Origin: Leptospira venezuelensis
GTDB taxonomy: Bacteria > Spirochaetota > Leptospiria > Leptospirales > Leptospiraceae
Length of the DNA: 64,000 bases
Direction: 5' to 3'
Assembly (NCBI RefSeq): GCF_002150035.1
Contig: NZ_NETS01000010.1
Location: forward strand, 682,001 to 746,000
This document shows, piece by piece, positions 35,768 to 44,304 of the stretch. Position 1 is the stretch's first letter. The number at the start of each line of letters is the position of its first letter. Under the pieces are notes generated by a model, which worked only from the letters and a program-made list of their open reading frames with translations, made no database searches and had not been told where the DNA came from. A program made the translations under genes and the position numbers.

Positions 35768-36925
35768 TTAATTCAACATTTGCATTAATCTCTCTGCTGC
35801 ACCTGGCGAATGCATCCATTCTGTCATTTCTAAGGATTCCTTTGCTTCATTCGCAGCCCTTATCTGCATTTTCTCTTCGTACACCGCAATTGCAGTTTTT
35901 ATATCTTTGAAATTTGAATTTGTCAGGCATTCGCTTAATTCCAAAGAATCCAACATTGCCAAGTTTACACCTTCACCCGATGGAGGCATAGGATGTGCTG
36001 CATCCCCCAAGATAGTAAGATTTGGTAAAGTATCCCAACTCTGATCTAAAGGCATACAATACTGAGGGCGAAGTAGAAGAGGTAAACTTACATTCTCAAC
36101 TAACTCCAACCAAATAGGATCCCATTCAGAGAATTCTTCTTTAAACCAAGCGAAAACTTGTGTCTTATCCGAAAAATCGATCCCACTATTTTGAATCCAG
36201 TTTTCATCCTTCTTACAACTAACATAAAAGTCTAAACTGCCATCTCCTTTGGAAGAAACATGCAAAAATTTCTCACCATCATACGCGTAAATTTTTCCAC
36301 CTTTCAGTAATTTATGAATATTGGGTGTAGCCGTTTCTGAATCCGGCACATTCCCCTGTATAATCGTTACACCCGAATAAAATGGCTTGGTAGAAGTAAT
36401 AAAAGGCCTGATTTTAGAATTAGCACCATCTGCTCCGATTACGATATCCGCGTTAGCAGTTGTGCCATTTTTAAATTCCAACTTCCAAGTATTTCCGACC
36501 TGTAACATGGATTTAAACTGGCTATCCCAAACAACAGTATTTGGCTCTAGAGAATTTAATAACATTTCTCTTAAAGGGCCTCTGTCAATTTCAGGTCTAA
36601 ACATTGCATCATCGAAATCTTCATTCGATTCTTTATCATGCTCGTCGTAGATTATTTTTGCATGAGTATCTACAACTCGCCCTTTGTCTGCGCCCGGTCT
36701 ATAATTGGCTTTAAAAGAATCCATCAGGTCTGCCGCTTTCATGACCTTCAAACCTGATTCAAAATGTAGGTCAAGAGTTGCGCCTTGCACTCGAACACTT
36801 CTATTAATGTCTCTTTCATAGACTTTTACATCTACACCTTTGAGCTGCAAAAGCCTCGCGAGAGTTAAACCACCTGGACCTCCGCCAATAATGGCTACCC
36901 GTTTGTTTTTTAAATTTCCCTTCAT
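35768..36925 (-). CDS. TetX-like FAD-dependent monooxygenase
   Basis: 385 residues from the ATG at 36925. Rossmann 'KRVAIIGGGPGGLTLARLLQ', 'VYERDINRSVRVQGATLDLH' and 'TILGDAAHPMPPSGEGVNLA' match group A flavin hydroxylases and, by recollection of the protein, follow TetX closely at 'ATLDLHFESG' and the C-terminus. Regular TetX oxidises tetracyclines; activity here is unproven and other substrates are equally possible. Divergent from a TetR regulator, with an AT-rich palindromic gap. Confidence 0.88.
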   Translation of the reverse strand: MKGNLKNKRVAIIGGGPGGLTLARLLQLKGVDVKVYERDINRSVRVQGATLDLHFESGLKVMKAADLMDSFKANYRPGADKGRVVDTHAKIIYDEHDKESNEDFDDAMFRPEIDRGPLREMLLNSLEPNTVVWDSQFKSMLQVGNTWKLEFKNGTTANADIVIGADGANSKIRPFITSTKPFYSGVTIIQGNVPDSETATPNIHKLLKGGKIYAYDGEKFLHVSSKGDGSLDFYVSCKKDENWIQNSGIDFSDKTQVFAWFKEEFSEWDPIWLELVENVSLPLLLRPQYCMPLDQSWDTLPNLTILGDAAHPMPPSGEGVNLAMLDSLELSECLTNSNFKDIKTAIAVYEEKMQIRAANEAKESLEMTEWMHSPGAAERLMQMLN

Positions 36926-36946
36926 ACGTAGAATCGTAACAAACAA

Positions 36947-36988
36947 AAATATTTAAGTCAATTAAATATTTTATCTATTTAAATATTT
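36947..36988. promoter_or_regulatory. Operator region between TetX-like gene and TetR
   Basis: AAATATTTAA (36947-36956) and TTAAATATTT (36962-36971) form a perfect 10-bp inverted repeat with a 5-bp spacer. A further TTAAATATTT occurs at 36979-36988. Such sites, just upstream of a TetR gene and its divergent target, are typical operators. Confidence 0.65.
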
Positions 36989-37045
36989 ATATAATTTAAG
37001 AATTAATCCTATTTACCTATTCTCTAAGTTTAAGAATAATGCCTT

Positions 37046-37606
37046 ATGGGCCTAAGAGAGCTTAAAAAAGATAGAATGCGCAAATCTATCTCTAATCTTG
37101 CGACTAGACTTTTCATAGAGAAGGGTTATCATAACGTCACGATGGCAGAGATTGCTGAGAAGGCCCAAGTATCCGTGCCAACCTTATTCAACTACTTTCC
37201 ATCTAAGGAAGCTTTAGTATTCGACGAGGACAAGGAGCAAGAGAGCGAGTTAATTGATGCTGTAGTTTCCAGAAAGCCAGGAACATCCATCCTGGATGCT
37301 CTCAGAGATTTTACGATCCAGCACGCGACTCTCGAACCAGAAGAATTAAAAAATTTCAAAACGTTTAATCACCTGATCGATTCTACCCCGGAATTAAGCA
37401 ATTATGCAAAATCAATGTGGATGAGACATGAACAGGCTTTAGCTTCTACAATCCAAAAAGAAGCTAAGAAGAAAATCAGTAAAATCGAAGCAGAGGCAAT
37501 TGCACATTTCTGTTTAGATTCTTTACATCGATCCTTGAAATTCGCAAACCCAAAGACGAGTATAGACTCTCTATTTTCTTTATTGAAGAATGGCTGGAAC
37601 GGATAA
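37046..37606 (+). CDS. TetR/AcrR-family regulator
   Basis: 186 residues. The HTH is 'VTMAEIAEKAQVSVPTLFNY' followed by 'FPSKEAL', about residues 33-60. The C-terminal ligand domain is variable. It lies divergent to the TetX-like monooxygenase and most probably represses it and itself through the palindromic AT-rich gap, released by a ligand that may be the enzyme's substrate. Confidence 0.92.
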   Translation: MGLRELKKDRMRKSISNLATRLFIEKGYHNVTMAEIAEKAQVSVPTLFNYFPSKEALVFDEDKEQESELIDAVVSRKPGTSILDALRDFTIQHATLEPEELKNFKTFNHLIDSTPELSNYAKSMWMRHEQALASTIQKEAKKKISKIEAEAIAHFCLDSLHRSLKFANPKTSIDSLFSLLKNGWNG

Positions 37607-37626
37607 GTAGATCTTAAACTAAGATT

Positions 37627-38379
37627 TTACAGTACGATTCCTTTTTCCAAACTTAAGATATAGTTTAAAGCGGAGGATAGATCGGGAGATTCCCAATATT
37701 CTTTTCCTTCTAATTTTTTCTTTTCCAAGACTGATTTGGTTTTAGCGGAAGAGATAGGGCTTTTCAAATAAAAAGATTCTAATCCGAAAGCAAGTCCGCC
37801 ACCAACATCGTCTTTTAAAGAATCTCCGATAATATAAGATTTGTTAGCATCGGCACCTGTTAGAGCCTTATTAAAGATCAAAGCTGAAGGCTTTTCTGCT
37901 CCACTTTCTTCGGAGGTTACTAATTTGTATTGGATGTCTTTAGGAAATAGGACGGATAATTTCAGTAATTGAGTTCTGAGCGATTCGTTTGTGATGATGA
38001 CTAAAGCCTGGACTTCTTGCAAAGCTCTTAATAGAGATAGAATCTTTTTAAACTCAGCGGCATTTTTCTTTTTCCAATCTTTGATCCCTTGTAAGAAAAA
38101 TCCAAAGTATGCAGAATCCAGTTTTAGAACGAAAGAAGGATCTAATTTTCCAAAAAGAAGTTCTGATATCTTCTTGAAATAAAGAATTCGTAGTCGATTG
38201 ACTGGATTGTTCGGAAGTTCGTTTTTCACTTCTGCACGGACCGTATCATATGCCTTTTTAAATTCTTTGGAAGAAGAGAAGCCTAAAACCTTTGCCTTTT
38301 TTTCCATTTCACGGATCGTAAACTCATAAATCCCTATAGAATCGAAGACTGTATTATCTAAATCCAAAAGAACTGCCAT
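37627..38379 (-). CDS. HAD-superfamily hydrolase
   Basis: 250 residues. Motif I 'VLLDLDNTVFDS' (nucleophile Asp), motif II 'VIITNES', motif III Lys in 'ESGAEKPSALIF', motif IV 'YIIGDSLKDDVGGG'. A helical cap lies between about 20 and 110. This matches small-molecule phosphatases of the phosphoglycolate-phosphatase/YjjG type; substrate unknown. Confidence 0.87.
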   Translation of the reverse strand: MAVLLDLDNTVFDSIGIYEFTIREMEKKAKVLGFSSSKEFKKAYDTVRAEVKNELPNNPVNRLRILYFKKISELLFGKLDPSFVLKLDSAYFGFFLQGIKDWKKKNAAEFKKILSLLRALQEVQALVIITNESLRTQLLKLSVLFPKDIQYKLVTSEESGAEKPSALIFNKALTGADANKSYIIGDSLKDDVGGGLAFGLESFYLKSPISSAKTKSVLEKKKLEGKEYWESPDLSSALNYILSLEKGIVL

Positions 38380-38494
38380 AACTCTAAAATTCCCGGACCG
38401 ATCGGAAAGCCAAGGAGAGTTTTGGAAAATGTTTAGGAAATTTCTTTTTCCTTGCTTCTTCTTCCCTCAAAACTAATCTGCAATCCGTTCGTTT

Positions 38495-40099
38495 ATGTCC
38501 GAAGATCGTTTTTCCAGAAAAGTATTCCTTTCCACATTAGCATTTTGTGCAGCCGTTTTAGGAATTGGGTCTTATTTCAGATTTAAAAAAAGAAAGATCC
38601 AAGGAAGTATCCTTGGCCCGGACAGAGAAACCGGTCATAGACTCCGACAGGTCAGGACCAATTTTTCTCCTACAAGCACGATCCAAACAAAAGTGCTTAT
38701 CGCAGGAGGAGGGATCTCAGGACTTTCTTCCGGATATTATCTATCCCAATTCGGGATCTCGAATTATTTGATCTTGGACCTGGAGAAGGATATAGGTGGT
38801 AATTCCAGATATTCCGAAAGCAATTCTTTAAAATATCCTTGGGGTGCACATTATCTTCCACAACCGGGACCTGAATCAGTTTTAGTTCGTAAATTTTTAG
38901 AAGAGAACGGACTCGTCCAAGGCAAAGACTCAAATGGAAATCCAATCTATCCGGAAAAATATCTTTGTTTCGATCCGGAAGAAAGACTTTTTTACCAAGG
39001 AAGATGGCAAGCGGGTTTAGTTCCTAGAAGAAGTGGAGAACCTGACTCACAAGAATTATTATTTCGTAAAATTATAAACTCTTGGCAAAACAAAAGGGGA
39101 AGAGACGGACAAAAAGCATTCTGTATTCCGATAGATCGTTCTTCCAGAGATCCTGAATTTTTAAAATTGGATCGGATCACTTTTGCCGATTACCTAAAAT
39201 CACTCGGAATCCAATCACCTGAGATCTTATGGTATGCAGACTATTGCACTCGAGATGATTACGGTGGGAATTCCGACAATATCTCCGCCTGGGCAGGACT
39301 TCATTATTTCTGTTCTCGTTTGAGAGAAGAGGAAGATTCTCCGCCAGTTCTAACCTGGCCGGAAGGAAACGGATTCCTGTTGGAGCTCCTACAAAAGCCA
39401 TCTAAGGATAAGATCAGAACTTCTACACTCGTAGAAAGAATTCGCAAGAATTCAGGACGCTGGGAAATCAATGCATACGATGTAAAAGAAAAGAAAGATC
39501 TTCTGATCCAAGCAGAGCAAGTGATCTACTCTCTACCTTCTTTCACCCGAAAATATATTTTGGGAGAGGAGGAAACATTTCTACAAAGATTAGAATATTC
39601 TCCTTGGTTGGTTGCAAATCTGTTTGTAGATGAACTGCCTCAAGGAAAAGGTCATCCACCAGCTTGGGAGAATGTAATTTATAAAAGTAAATCTCTTGGA
39701 TATGTTGTATCGACCCACCAAGATTTAAGAGCGCTTAGGCCTCAATCTGTTCTTACATATTATCTTGCTTTCGGAGAGAAAGATACCATCGCTTCTAGAA
39801 GATCTATTCTTCCTAAAACCTGGGAGAATTGGAAAGAAGAGATACTTACCGATCTCAAAAGACCTCATCCCAATATCGAAAGTTTAGTTTCTCGGATTGA
39901 TATCATGACCCATGCACATGCAATGATACGTCCTGTTCCCGGATTTCTTTGGGGAGGAGAAAGGGAGAAATTAGCACAATCAGAATCAGGAATTCATTTT
40001 GCACATTGCGATCTAAGTGGAATTTCCATTTTTGAAGAAGCTTTATATAGAGGATTCGAAGCTTCTAAAAATGTACAAACCTTTTCAAAGAGAAGTTGA
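38495..40099 (+). CDS. FAD-dependent oxidoreductase with Tat-like N-terminus
   Basis: 534 residues. The N-terminus 'RFSRKVFLSTLAFCAAVLGI' resembles a Tat signal with RK, or a membrane anchor. The Rossmann fold is 'TKVLIAGGGISGLSSGYYLS' (about 67), followed by 'YPWGAHYLPQPGPESVLV'. The C-terminal segment resembles amine-oxidase-type FAD domains. It overlaps the next gene as TGATG. It may be an amine- or carotenoid-type oxidase; the substrate is unknown. Confidence 0.82.
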   Translation: MSEDRFSRKVFLSTLAFCAAVLGIGSYFRFKKRKIQGSILGPDRETGHRLRQVRTNFSPTSTIQTKVLIAGGGISGLSSGYYLSQFGISNYLILDLEKDIGGNSRYSESNSLKYPWGAHYLPQPGPESVLVRKFLEENGLVQGKDSNGNPIYPEKYLCFDPEERLFYQGRWQAGLVPRRSGEPDSQELLFRKIINSWQNKRGRDGQKAFCIPIDRSSRDPEFLKLDRITFADYLKSLGIQSPEILWYADYCTRDDYGGNSDNISAWAGLHYFCSRLREEEDSPPVLTWPEGNGFLLELLQKPSKDKIRTSTLVERIRKNSGRWEINAYDVKEKKDLLIQAEQVIYSLPSFTRKYILGEEETFLQRLEYSPWLVANLFVDELPQGKGHPPAWENVIYKSKSLGYVVSTHQDLRALRPQSVLTYYLAFGEKDTIASRRSILPKTWENWKEEILTDLKRPHPNIESLVSRIDIMTHAHAMIRPVPGFLWGGEREKLAQSESGIHFAHCDLSGISIFEEALYRGFEASKNVQTFSKRS

Positions 40100-41244
40100 T
40101 GGAGGAGAATAAAACGATCAGTCCATGGATCATTTCTAAAAGATTCGATCTTACTTGGTTTATTGCTCCCGGATTGATTTCAGTAATCATAGTATTGCTC
40201 GCGAATTACTTAGGATTTCCAGAACCTTCACCTCTTGGTTCCTCTAGGACAAACGGCAATGCATTACCTCCTTGGCTTTGGTTACTTCTTATTCCTGGTG
40301 TAGATGTATCACATGTATATTCTACTTTGTTTAGAGCCTATTTTGATAAGGAAGTTTGGAATCGGAAGAAAGTGCTTCTAAGCTTAGTTCCATTCCTTTG
40401 TTTTATAGCAGCCTTGGTTCTTTACTCTTTCGGAAAATTATTCTTCTGGGGGGCTATGGCTTATCTTGCAGTATTTCATTTTATAAGACAGCAATATGGT
40501 TTTTTGAGTTTATATGCGAGAACTGAACCCAAGACGGATAGCAAGATCCCATTCCTATTAGATAAGATCTGCCTTTATATGGTAACTGGTTTGCCAGTAT
40601 TATATTGGCATCTAGTACCAGGTGGCAGGCATTTCGAATGGTTTATAGAAGGTGACTTTTATCAATACCCAAACCATTTCCTTTCAGACTTCATTCATAT
40701 ACTATTTTGGAGTTGGGTGATAGTATACTCTTTGAGCCAACTCTATCTTCTTCTTAAAGGAAGAAGGATCAGTATAGGAAAACTTCTACTCTTATTCAAC
40801 ACCGCTTCAGTTTGGTATGTAGGCATTGTATTATTAAACGATGATTTTGCATTTACCCTTACTAACGTGATCAACCATGGAATTCCGTATATGGCCTTGG
40901 TATTCGCATATTCTAATTTTAGAAAGAAGCAGCTTTCTTTCTTATTCTATAATAGCTTTCGTAATGGGGCGTTTGCCATCCTAAGCTTTTCATTAGTCTT
41001 ATTGGCATTTGCTTTTTCGGAAGAATGGCTTTGGGATAGTTTTGTATGGAAGGAACATCCGTATCTATTCGGAAACTCTTCCGTAATAAAAGCTGAACTA
41101 GGACTTGGCCTTGAGGGAATCTTAGTGCCGATCTTCTTTCTTCCCCAATTCACTCATTATATCTTAGATGGGTTCCTTTGGAAGGGCGGAAAGAACAACT
41201 CTGAGCTGGAAGGCTTTATAGGCCTCCGAAATTTAGGCCCGTAA
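40099..41244 (+). CDS. Polytopic membrane protein with spaced histidines, partner of FAD oxidoreductase
   Basis: 381 residues from the ATG in the TGATG overlap with the FAD gene. About nine helices. Histidines stand in 'DVSHVYSTLFRAYFD', 'AVFHFIRQQYGF', 'TNVINHGIPYMALV' and 'FTHYILDGFLW', a spacing that suggests metal ligands in the membrane as in non-haem di-iron or haem oxidases. No family was recognised. The tight coupling with an FAD enzyme suggests a shared electron-transfer reaction. Confidence 0.72.
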   Translation: MEENKTISPWIISKRFDLTWFIAPGLISVIIVLLANYLGFPEPSPLGSSRTNGNALPPWLWLLLIPGVDVSHVYSTLFRAYFDKEVWNRKKVLLSLVPFLCFIAALVLYSFGKLFFWGAMAYLAVFHFIRQQYGFLSLYARTEPKTDSKIPFLLDKICLYMVTGLPVLYWHLVPGGRHFEWFIEGDFYQYPNHFLSDFIHILFWSWVIVYSLSQLYLLLKGRRISIGKLLLLFNTASVWYVGIVLLNDDFAFTLTNVINHGIPYMALVFAYSNFRKKQLSFLFYNSFRNGAFAILSFSLVLLAFAFSEEWLWDSFVWKEHPYLFGNSSVIKAELGLGLEGILVPIFFLPQFTHYILDGFLWKGGKNNSELEGFIGLRNLGP

Positions 41245-41343
41245 AGCCCTTCCGAATTGAAAAACGAGTATCTTACGGTTTTCCGATAGACAAGCCCGGT
41301 TTTCATCTCATAATGACGAAAAAGGAAAACAGGATCTACCTCA

Positions 41344-41715
41344 ATGATCATCGTAGAAGGAATCGATTATATTGTAATACCTACCGGGGATATAGAAGCC
41401 TCTGTAAAATTCTATTCCGAGCTATTTGATTTCGAGACGATCGAGGAAAAAGGAAACGAATTCGCAATCATCGGTTTGGATTCTGTGAACATTAAACTCC
41501 TCAATACCAACGGAGTTAAAAGTTCTTTAACCGAAGTTAAATCCCCTGTCCTCAGTTTCGTATTGGATGTGGATGATTTCACCGAAGCGATCGTAGAACT
41601 CGAGTCTAAGTCAGTTCAAATCGTAAGAGGACCAGAAGCCCGAGACGGAGGAGAGTTCCTTCATTTCTTGGATCCGTCCGGTAATATTTTAGAGATCAAT
41701 TACAAAGAAGATTAA
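41344..41715 (+). CDS. VOC/glyoxalase-fold protein
   Basis: 123 residues. One VOC domain, beginning 'IDYIVIPTGDIEASVKFYSE' and ending 'LHFLDPSGNILEINY', with Glu/His positions of the metal site partly present ('E..' near the end, His in 'FLHFLDP'). Family members bind metals and act on various small molecules, or bind drugs without catalysis. Substrate unknown. It is followed by a terminator. Confidence 0.85.
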   Translation: MIIVEGIDYIVIPTGDIEASVKFYSELFDFETIEEKGNEFAIIGLDSVNIKLLNTNGVKSSLTEVKSPVLSFVLDVDDFTEAIVELESKSVQIVRGPEARDGGEFLHFLDPSGNILEINYKED

Positions 41716-41742
41716 GACCTAAAGACATAGGCTCTTATAAAG

Positions 41743-41769
41743 AAAAGCCCTCAATTGAGGGCTTTTTTA
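41743..41769 (+). terminator. Rho-independent terminator after the VOC gene
   Basis: AAAAGCCCTC with GAGGGCTTTT around AATT gives a 10-bp stem, with a T-run. The A-rich left arm lets it act on the convergent minus-strand gene as well. GCTCTTATAA, the 3' end of the two-hairpin repeat, lies just before it (41731-41740). Confidence 0.85.
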
Positions 41770-41798
41770 TTGGTTTTAGACAATCGGGCCAAAAGAAG

Positions 41799-41999
41799 TT
41801 AGGAGATCTTGTCTACAAATGCTCCCTTAGTTTTATAAATATCGCCCGCATAACTAGGATTCATTGCTTTTTGATCAAAGGTTTCAGCCTGTTTGTTTTC
41901 ATAAGGCTTATTAGGTATTCCTTCCACCTTAGGCATTTTACGTGGATCGGATGAGGCCTTTTCAGCGAGTCCGAGGTATATAGAGGTTATTGTTGACAT
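41799..41999 (-). CDS. Small hydrophilic protein of unknown function
   Basis: 66 residues. The ATG at 41999 has GAGGGA seven bases upstream, which supports it as a real gene. 'TSIYLGLAEKASSDPRKMPK' and 'NKPYENKQAETFDQKAMNPS' are charged and likely disordered. It has no membrane segment or motif. It lies alone, with the IPT/TIG lipoprotein 69 bases beyond its start side. Confidence 0.6.
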   Translation of the reverse strand: MSTITSIYLGLAEKASSDPRKMPKVEGIPNKPYENKQAETFDQKAMNPSYAGDIYKTKGAFVDKIS

Positions 42000-42068
42000 T
42001 CAGTAATCCCTCAATGCTGATCCTAATCCAAATCGGAGAATAAACCAAGTATTTTTTTACCCTAAAGA

Positions 42069-42797
42069 TCAGGGAAAAGATACTGTACAATCCCCTTTTC
42101 CGGCAGTAACAAACATCTGAACTGTATAGTAACTGGAGAAAGTCAAAGTAGGTTCAAATACCCAAGTATTAGTATCACTAAAAGTTCCTACATCTGTGCG
42201 CCCGCAGGTTTTAGAAAACTTAGAATAGATCAGATAAGTGTCGCAGGCGATCTTAACATTGGTAGGCCCTTCTGGATTCAAGTCAATCCTCAGAGCTTTG
42301 GTTCCCGTCTGGCCAGCAATTGAAAAGGATTTAGAATCGGGATAAGTTACTCCTAATTCTTCGCCGTATAGATTGTCGAAAGACTTATAACAATCTACAT
42401 AAAATTTGGTACCATAACAATTGGTGGCGGCGCTCCCATTATTCTCATCACAATAAACTGGACCTTCTTTAGTAACAAACAATGTACCAGTAGAAGCACC
42501 GGCCGGAACCACCGTTACGATCTCAGTGCTAGTAGCACTCAGAACATTCGCTGATACTCCGTTAAATTTAACCGTTGTAGAGCTTGTATTTGCGGAGAAT
42601 AAACGGCCTTTAATTGTGACCGTTGTTCCCGCAGTGGACCCTATTGGAGGAGATCCACTAGGAGGATCTATCTCGGTGATCACAGGATTTCCCAAACCCA
42701 GCTGACTGGCAAGGTCAGAGTCCTTGCTCGAAGAACAACTAAGTCCAAAAATAGATAGAGATACAATAATAGCTAAGATCTGAGTCTGAAATCGCAT
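42069..42797 (-). CDS. IPT/TIG-domain lipoprotein
   Basis: 242 residues. The signal peptide ends in the lipobox 'FGLSC' followed by Ser. Residues about 40-110 are an IPT/TIG immunoglobulin-like domain ('ITEIDPPSGSPPIGSTAGTT', 'VKFNGVSANVLSATSTEIVT'). The rest has Cys pairs ('VDCYKSF', 'KIACDTYL', 'SKTCGRT', 'GDCTVSFP') and no match. Surface-exposed in comparable spirochaetal proteins; function unknown. Confidence 0.85.
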   Translation of the reverse strand: MRFQTQILAIIVSLSIFGLSCSSSKDSDLASQLGLGNPVITEIDPPSGSPPIGSTAGTTVTIKGRLFSANTSSTTVKFNGVSANVLSATSTEIVTVVPAGASTGTLFVTKEGPVYCDENNGSAATNCYGTKFYVDCYKSFDNLYGEELGVTYPDSKSFSIAGQTGTKALRIDLNPEGPTNVKIACDTYLIYSKFSKTCGRTDVGTFSDTNTWVFEPTLTFSSYYTVQMFVTAGKGDCTVSFP

Positions 42798-42922
42798 TTT
42801 TTCTTTAACCTAGAACCGTTCGCACGTAACGCTTTTGCTTGCCGTTTTTAAAAAACCGCAGAATCTACCCAATTATCGGAAAGATTTAGCTTAATCCGGG
42901 AAAGATTTTTTAGAAGGTAAAC

Positions 42923-43696
42923 ATGAGCGAGACTGTTCTTTATTCCATCGAAGATTATACGTGCATAATCACTTTAAATCGACCCGAAAAACGAAATGCA
43001 ATTTCTAGAGAATCACTCTATCAGCTTATGTCACATATCGAAAGGGCAAACAAGGATCCAAAAATTCGAGCGTTAGTACTTAGCGGAGAAGGTTCCGTAT
43101 TCTGTGCTGGAGCCGATCTGAAAGAAAGAGCAGACATGTCCGAGAAAGAAGTACATAAATTTCTGGACCAAGTCGGTAAATGTTTTCTGGCTCTGGAAAA
43201 TCTTCCATTCCCAACAATCGCTGCATTGGATGGAGATGCTTATGGCGGCGGATTAGAAATGGCTCTCTGTTGTGATTTTATTCTGATGAGTGCAGAAGCA
43301 AAAGTAGGCCTTACTGAAACTGGACTTGGAATTATTCCTGGAGCAGGTGGAACCCAAAGACTTCCGCGTAGAGTAGGAAAAACAAAGGCATTAGAACTTA
43401 TTTTGACTGCTTCTGTTATAGATGCCCAAACCGCACTGAATATCCAACTTGCTAATTCAATATGGCATGATTCAGCATTTATGGCGGGAAAAAAATTGGC
43501 TTCTTTACTTTCCGAAAAAGCACCTATCTCCTTAAAGCTTGCTAAAGCAGCTATTAGGGAAGGTGAAGGAAAAGATATACAAACCGCCTTAAAGATAGAA
43601 AGGAAACATTATAATAAGACTTTAAAAACAGAAGATAGGATAGAAGCCTTAAAGGCTTTTCGAGAAAAAAGAAAACCGGAATTTAAAGGAAAATAG
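42923..43696 (+). CDS. Enoyl-CoA hydratase/isomerase family protein
   Basis: 257 residues. The oxyanion segment 'SVFCAGADLKERADM' and 'GGGLEMALCCDF' with the first catalytic Glu, and 'LTETGLGIIPGAGGTQRLPR' with the second, match crotonase hydratases. Hydrates trans-2-enoyl-CoA in beta-oxidation or related catabolism. It lies 70 bases before dcd, with no terminator. Confidence 0.92.
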   Translation: MSETVLYSIEDYTCIITLNRPEKRNAISRESLYQLMSHIERANKDPKIRALVLSGEGSVFCAGADLKERADMSEKEVHKFLDQVGKCFLALENLPFPTIAALDGDAYGGGLEMALCCDFILMSAEAKVGLTETGLGIIPGAGGTQRLPRRVGKTKALELILTASVIDAQTALNIQLANSIWHDSAFMAGKKLASLLSEKAPISLKLAKAAIREGEGKDIQTALKIERKHYNKTLKTEDRIEALKAFREKRKPEFKGK

Positions 43697-43766
43697 AACT
43701 CCGAAAAAGGGAGGCGAGACACAAGGCCGACCCGAAAATAGGCAAAACAAGGAAGCTGGAATACGA

Positions 43767-44297
43767 ATGATTCTAACGGGTAAGGAAATTAAAAAAAGAT
43801 TAGAGAAGGACATCATCATTGATCCTTACTCCGACAATAGATTAAATCCAAACTCTTATAATCTAAGGCTTCATAACGAATTAGTTCGTTATACAGAAAC
43901 TCCATTGGATATGAAAAAATCCAATCCTTCCGAAAATCTGATTATCCCAGATTCAGGGTTACTCTTACAGCCTGGAGTTCTTTATTTAGGAAGAACCTTA
44001 GAATACACTGAAACACATAATCTTGTCCCGATGTTAGAAGGTCGTTCTTCTATCGGTAGATTAGGAATGTATGTGCATGTGACTGCAGGATTCGGAGACG
44101 TGGGATTCAAAGGATTCTGGACCCTTGAAATTTCAGTCATCCAACCTCTAATCATTTATCCGAATGTGGAAATTTGCCAAATCTTCTATCACACAGTAGA
44201 AGGTGAGATCACTGAATACAAATCAGGCAAATACCAAGGCAATAAAGGTATCCAAACTTCTATGCTTTATAAGGATTTCGAGAACGGAAAATATTAA
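43767..44297 (+). CDS. dcd: dCTP deaminase
   Basis: 176 residues. 'RSSIGRLGMYVHVTAGFGDV' and 'GFWTLEISVIQPL' hold the Arg/Ser and catalytic Glu of Dcd. It converts dCTP to dUTP for dTMP synthesis; the length does not distinguish a bifunctional dUTPase form. Eight bases separate its stop from the convergent phosphatase. Confidence 0.93.
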   Translation: MILTGKEIKKRLEKDIIIDPYSDNRLNPNSYNLRLHNELVRYTETPLDMKKSNPSENLIIPDSGLLLQPGVLYLGRTLEYTETHNLVPMLEGRSSIGRLGMYVHVTAGFGDVGFKGFWTLEISVIQPLIIYPNVEICQIFYHTVEGEITEYKSGKYQGNKGIQTSMLYKDFENGKY

Positions 44298-44304
44298 ACT
44301 TCTA

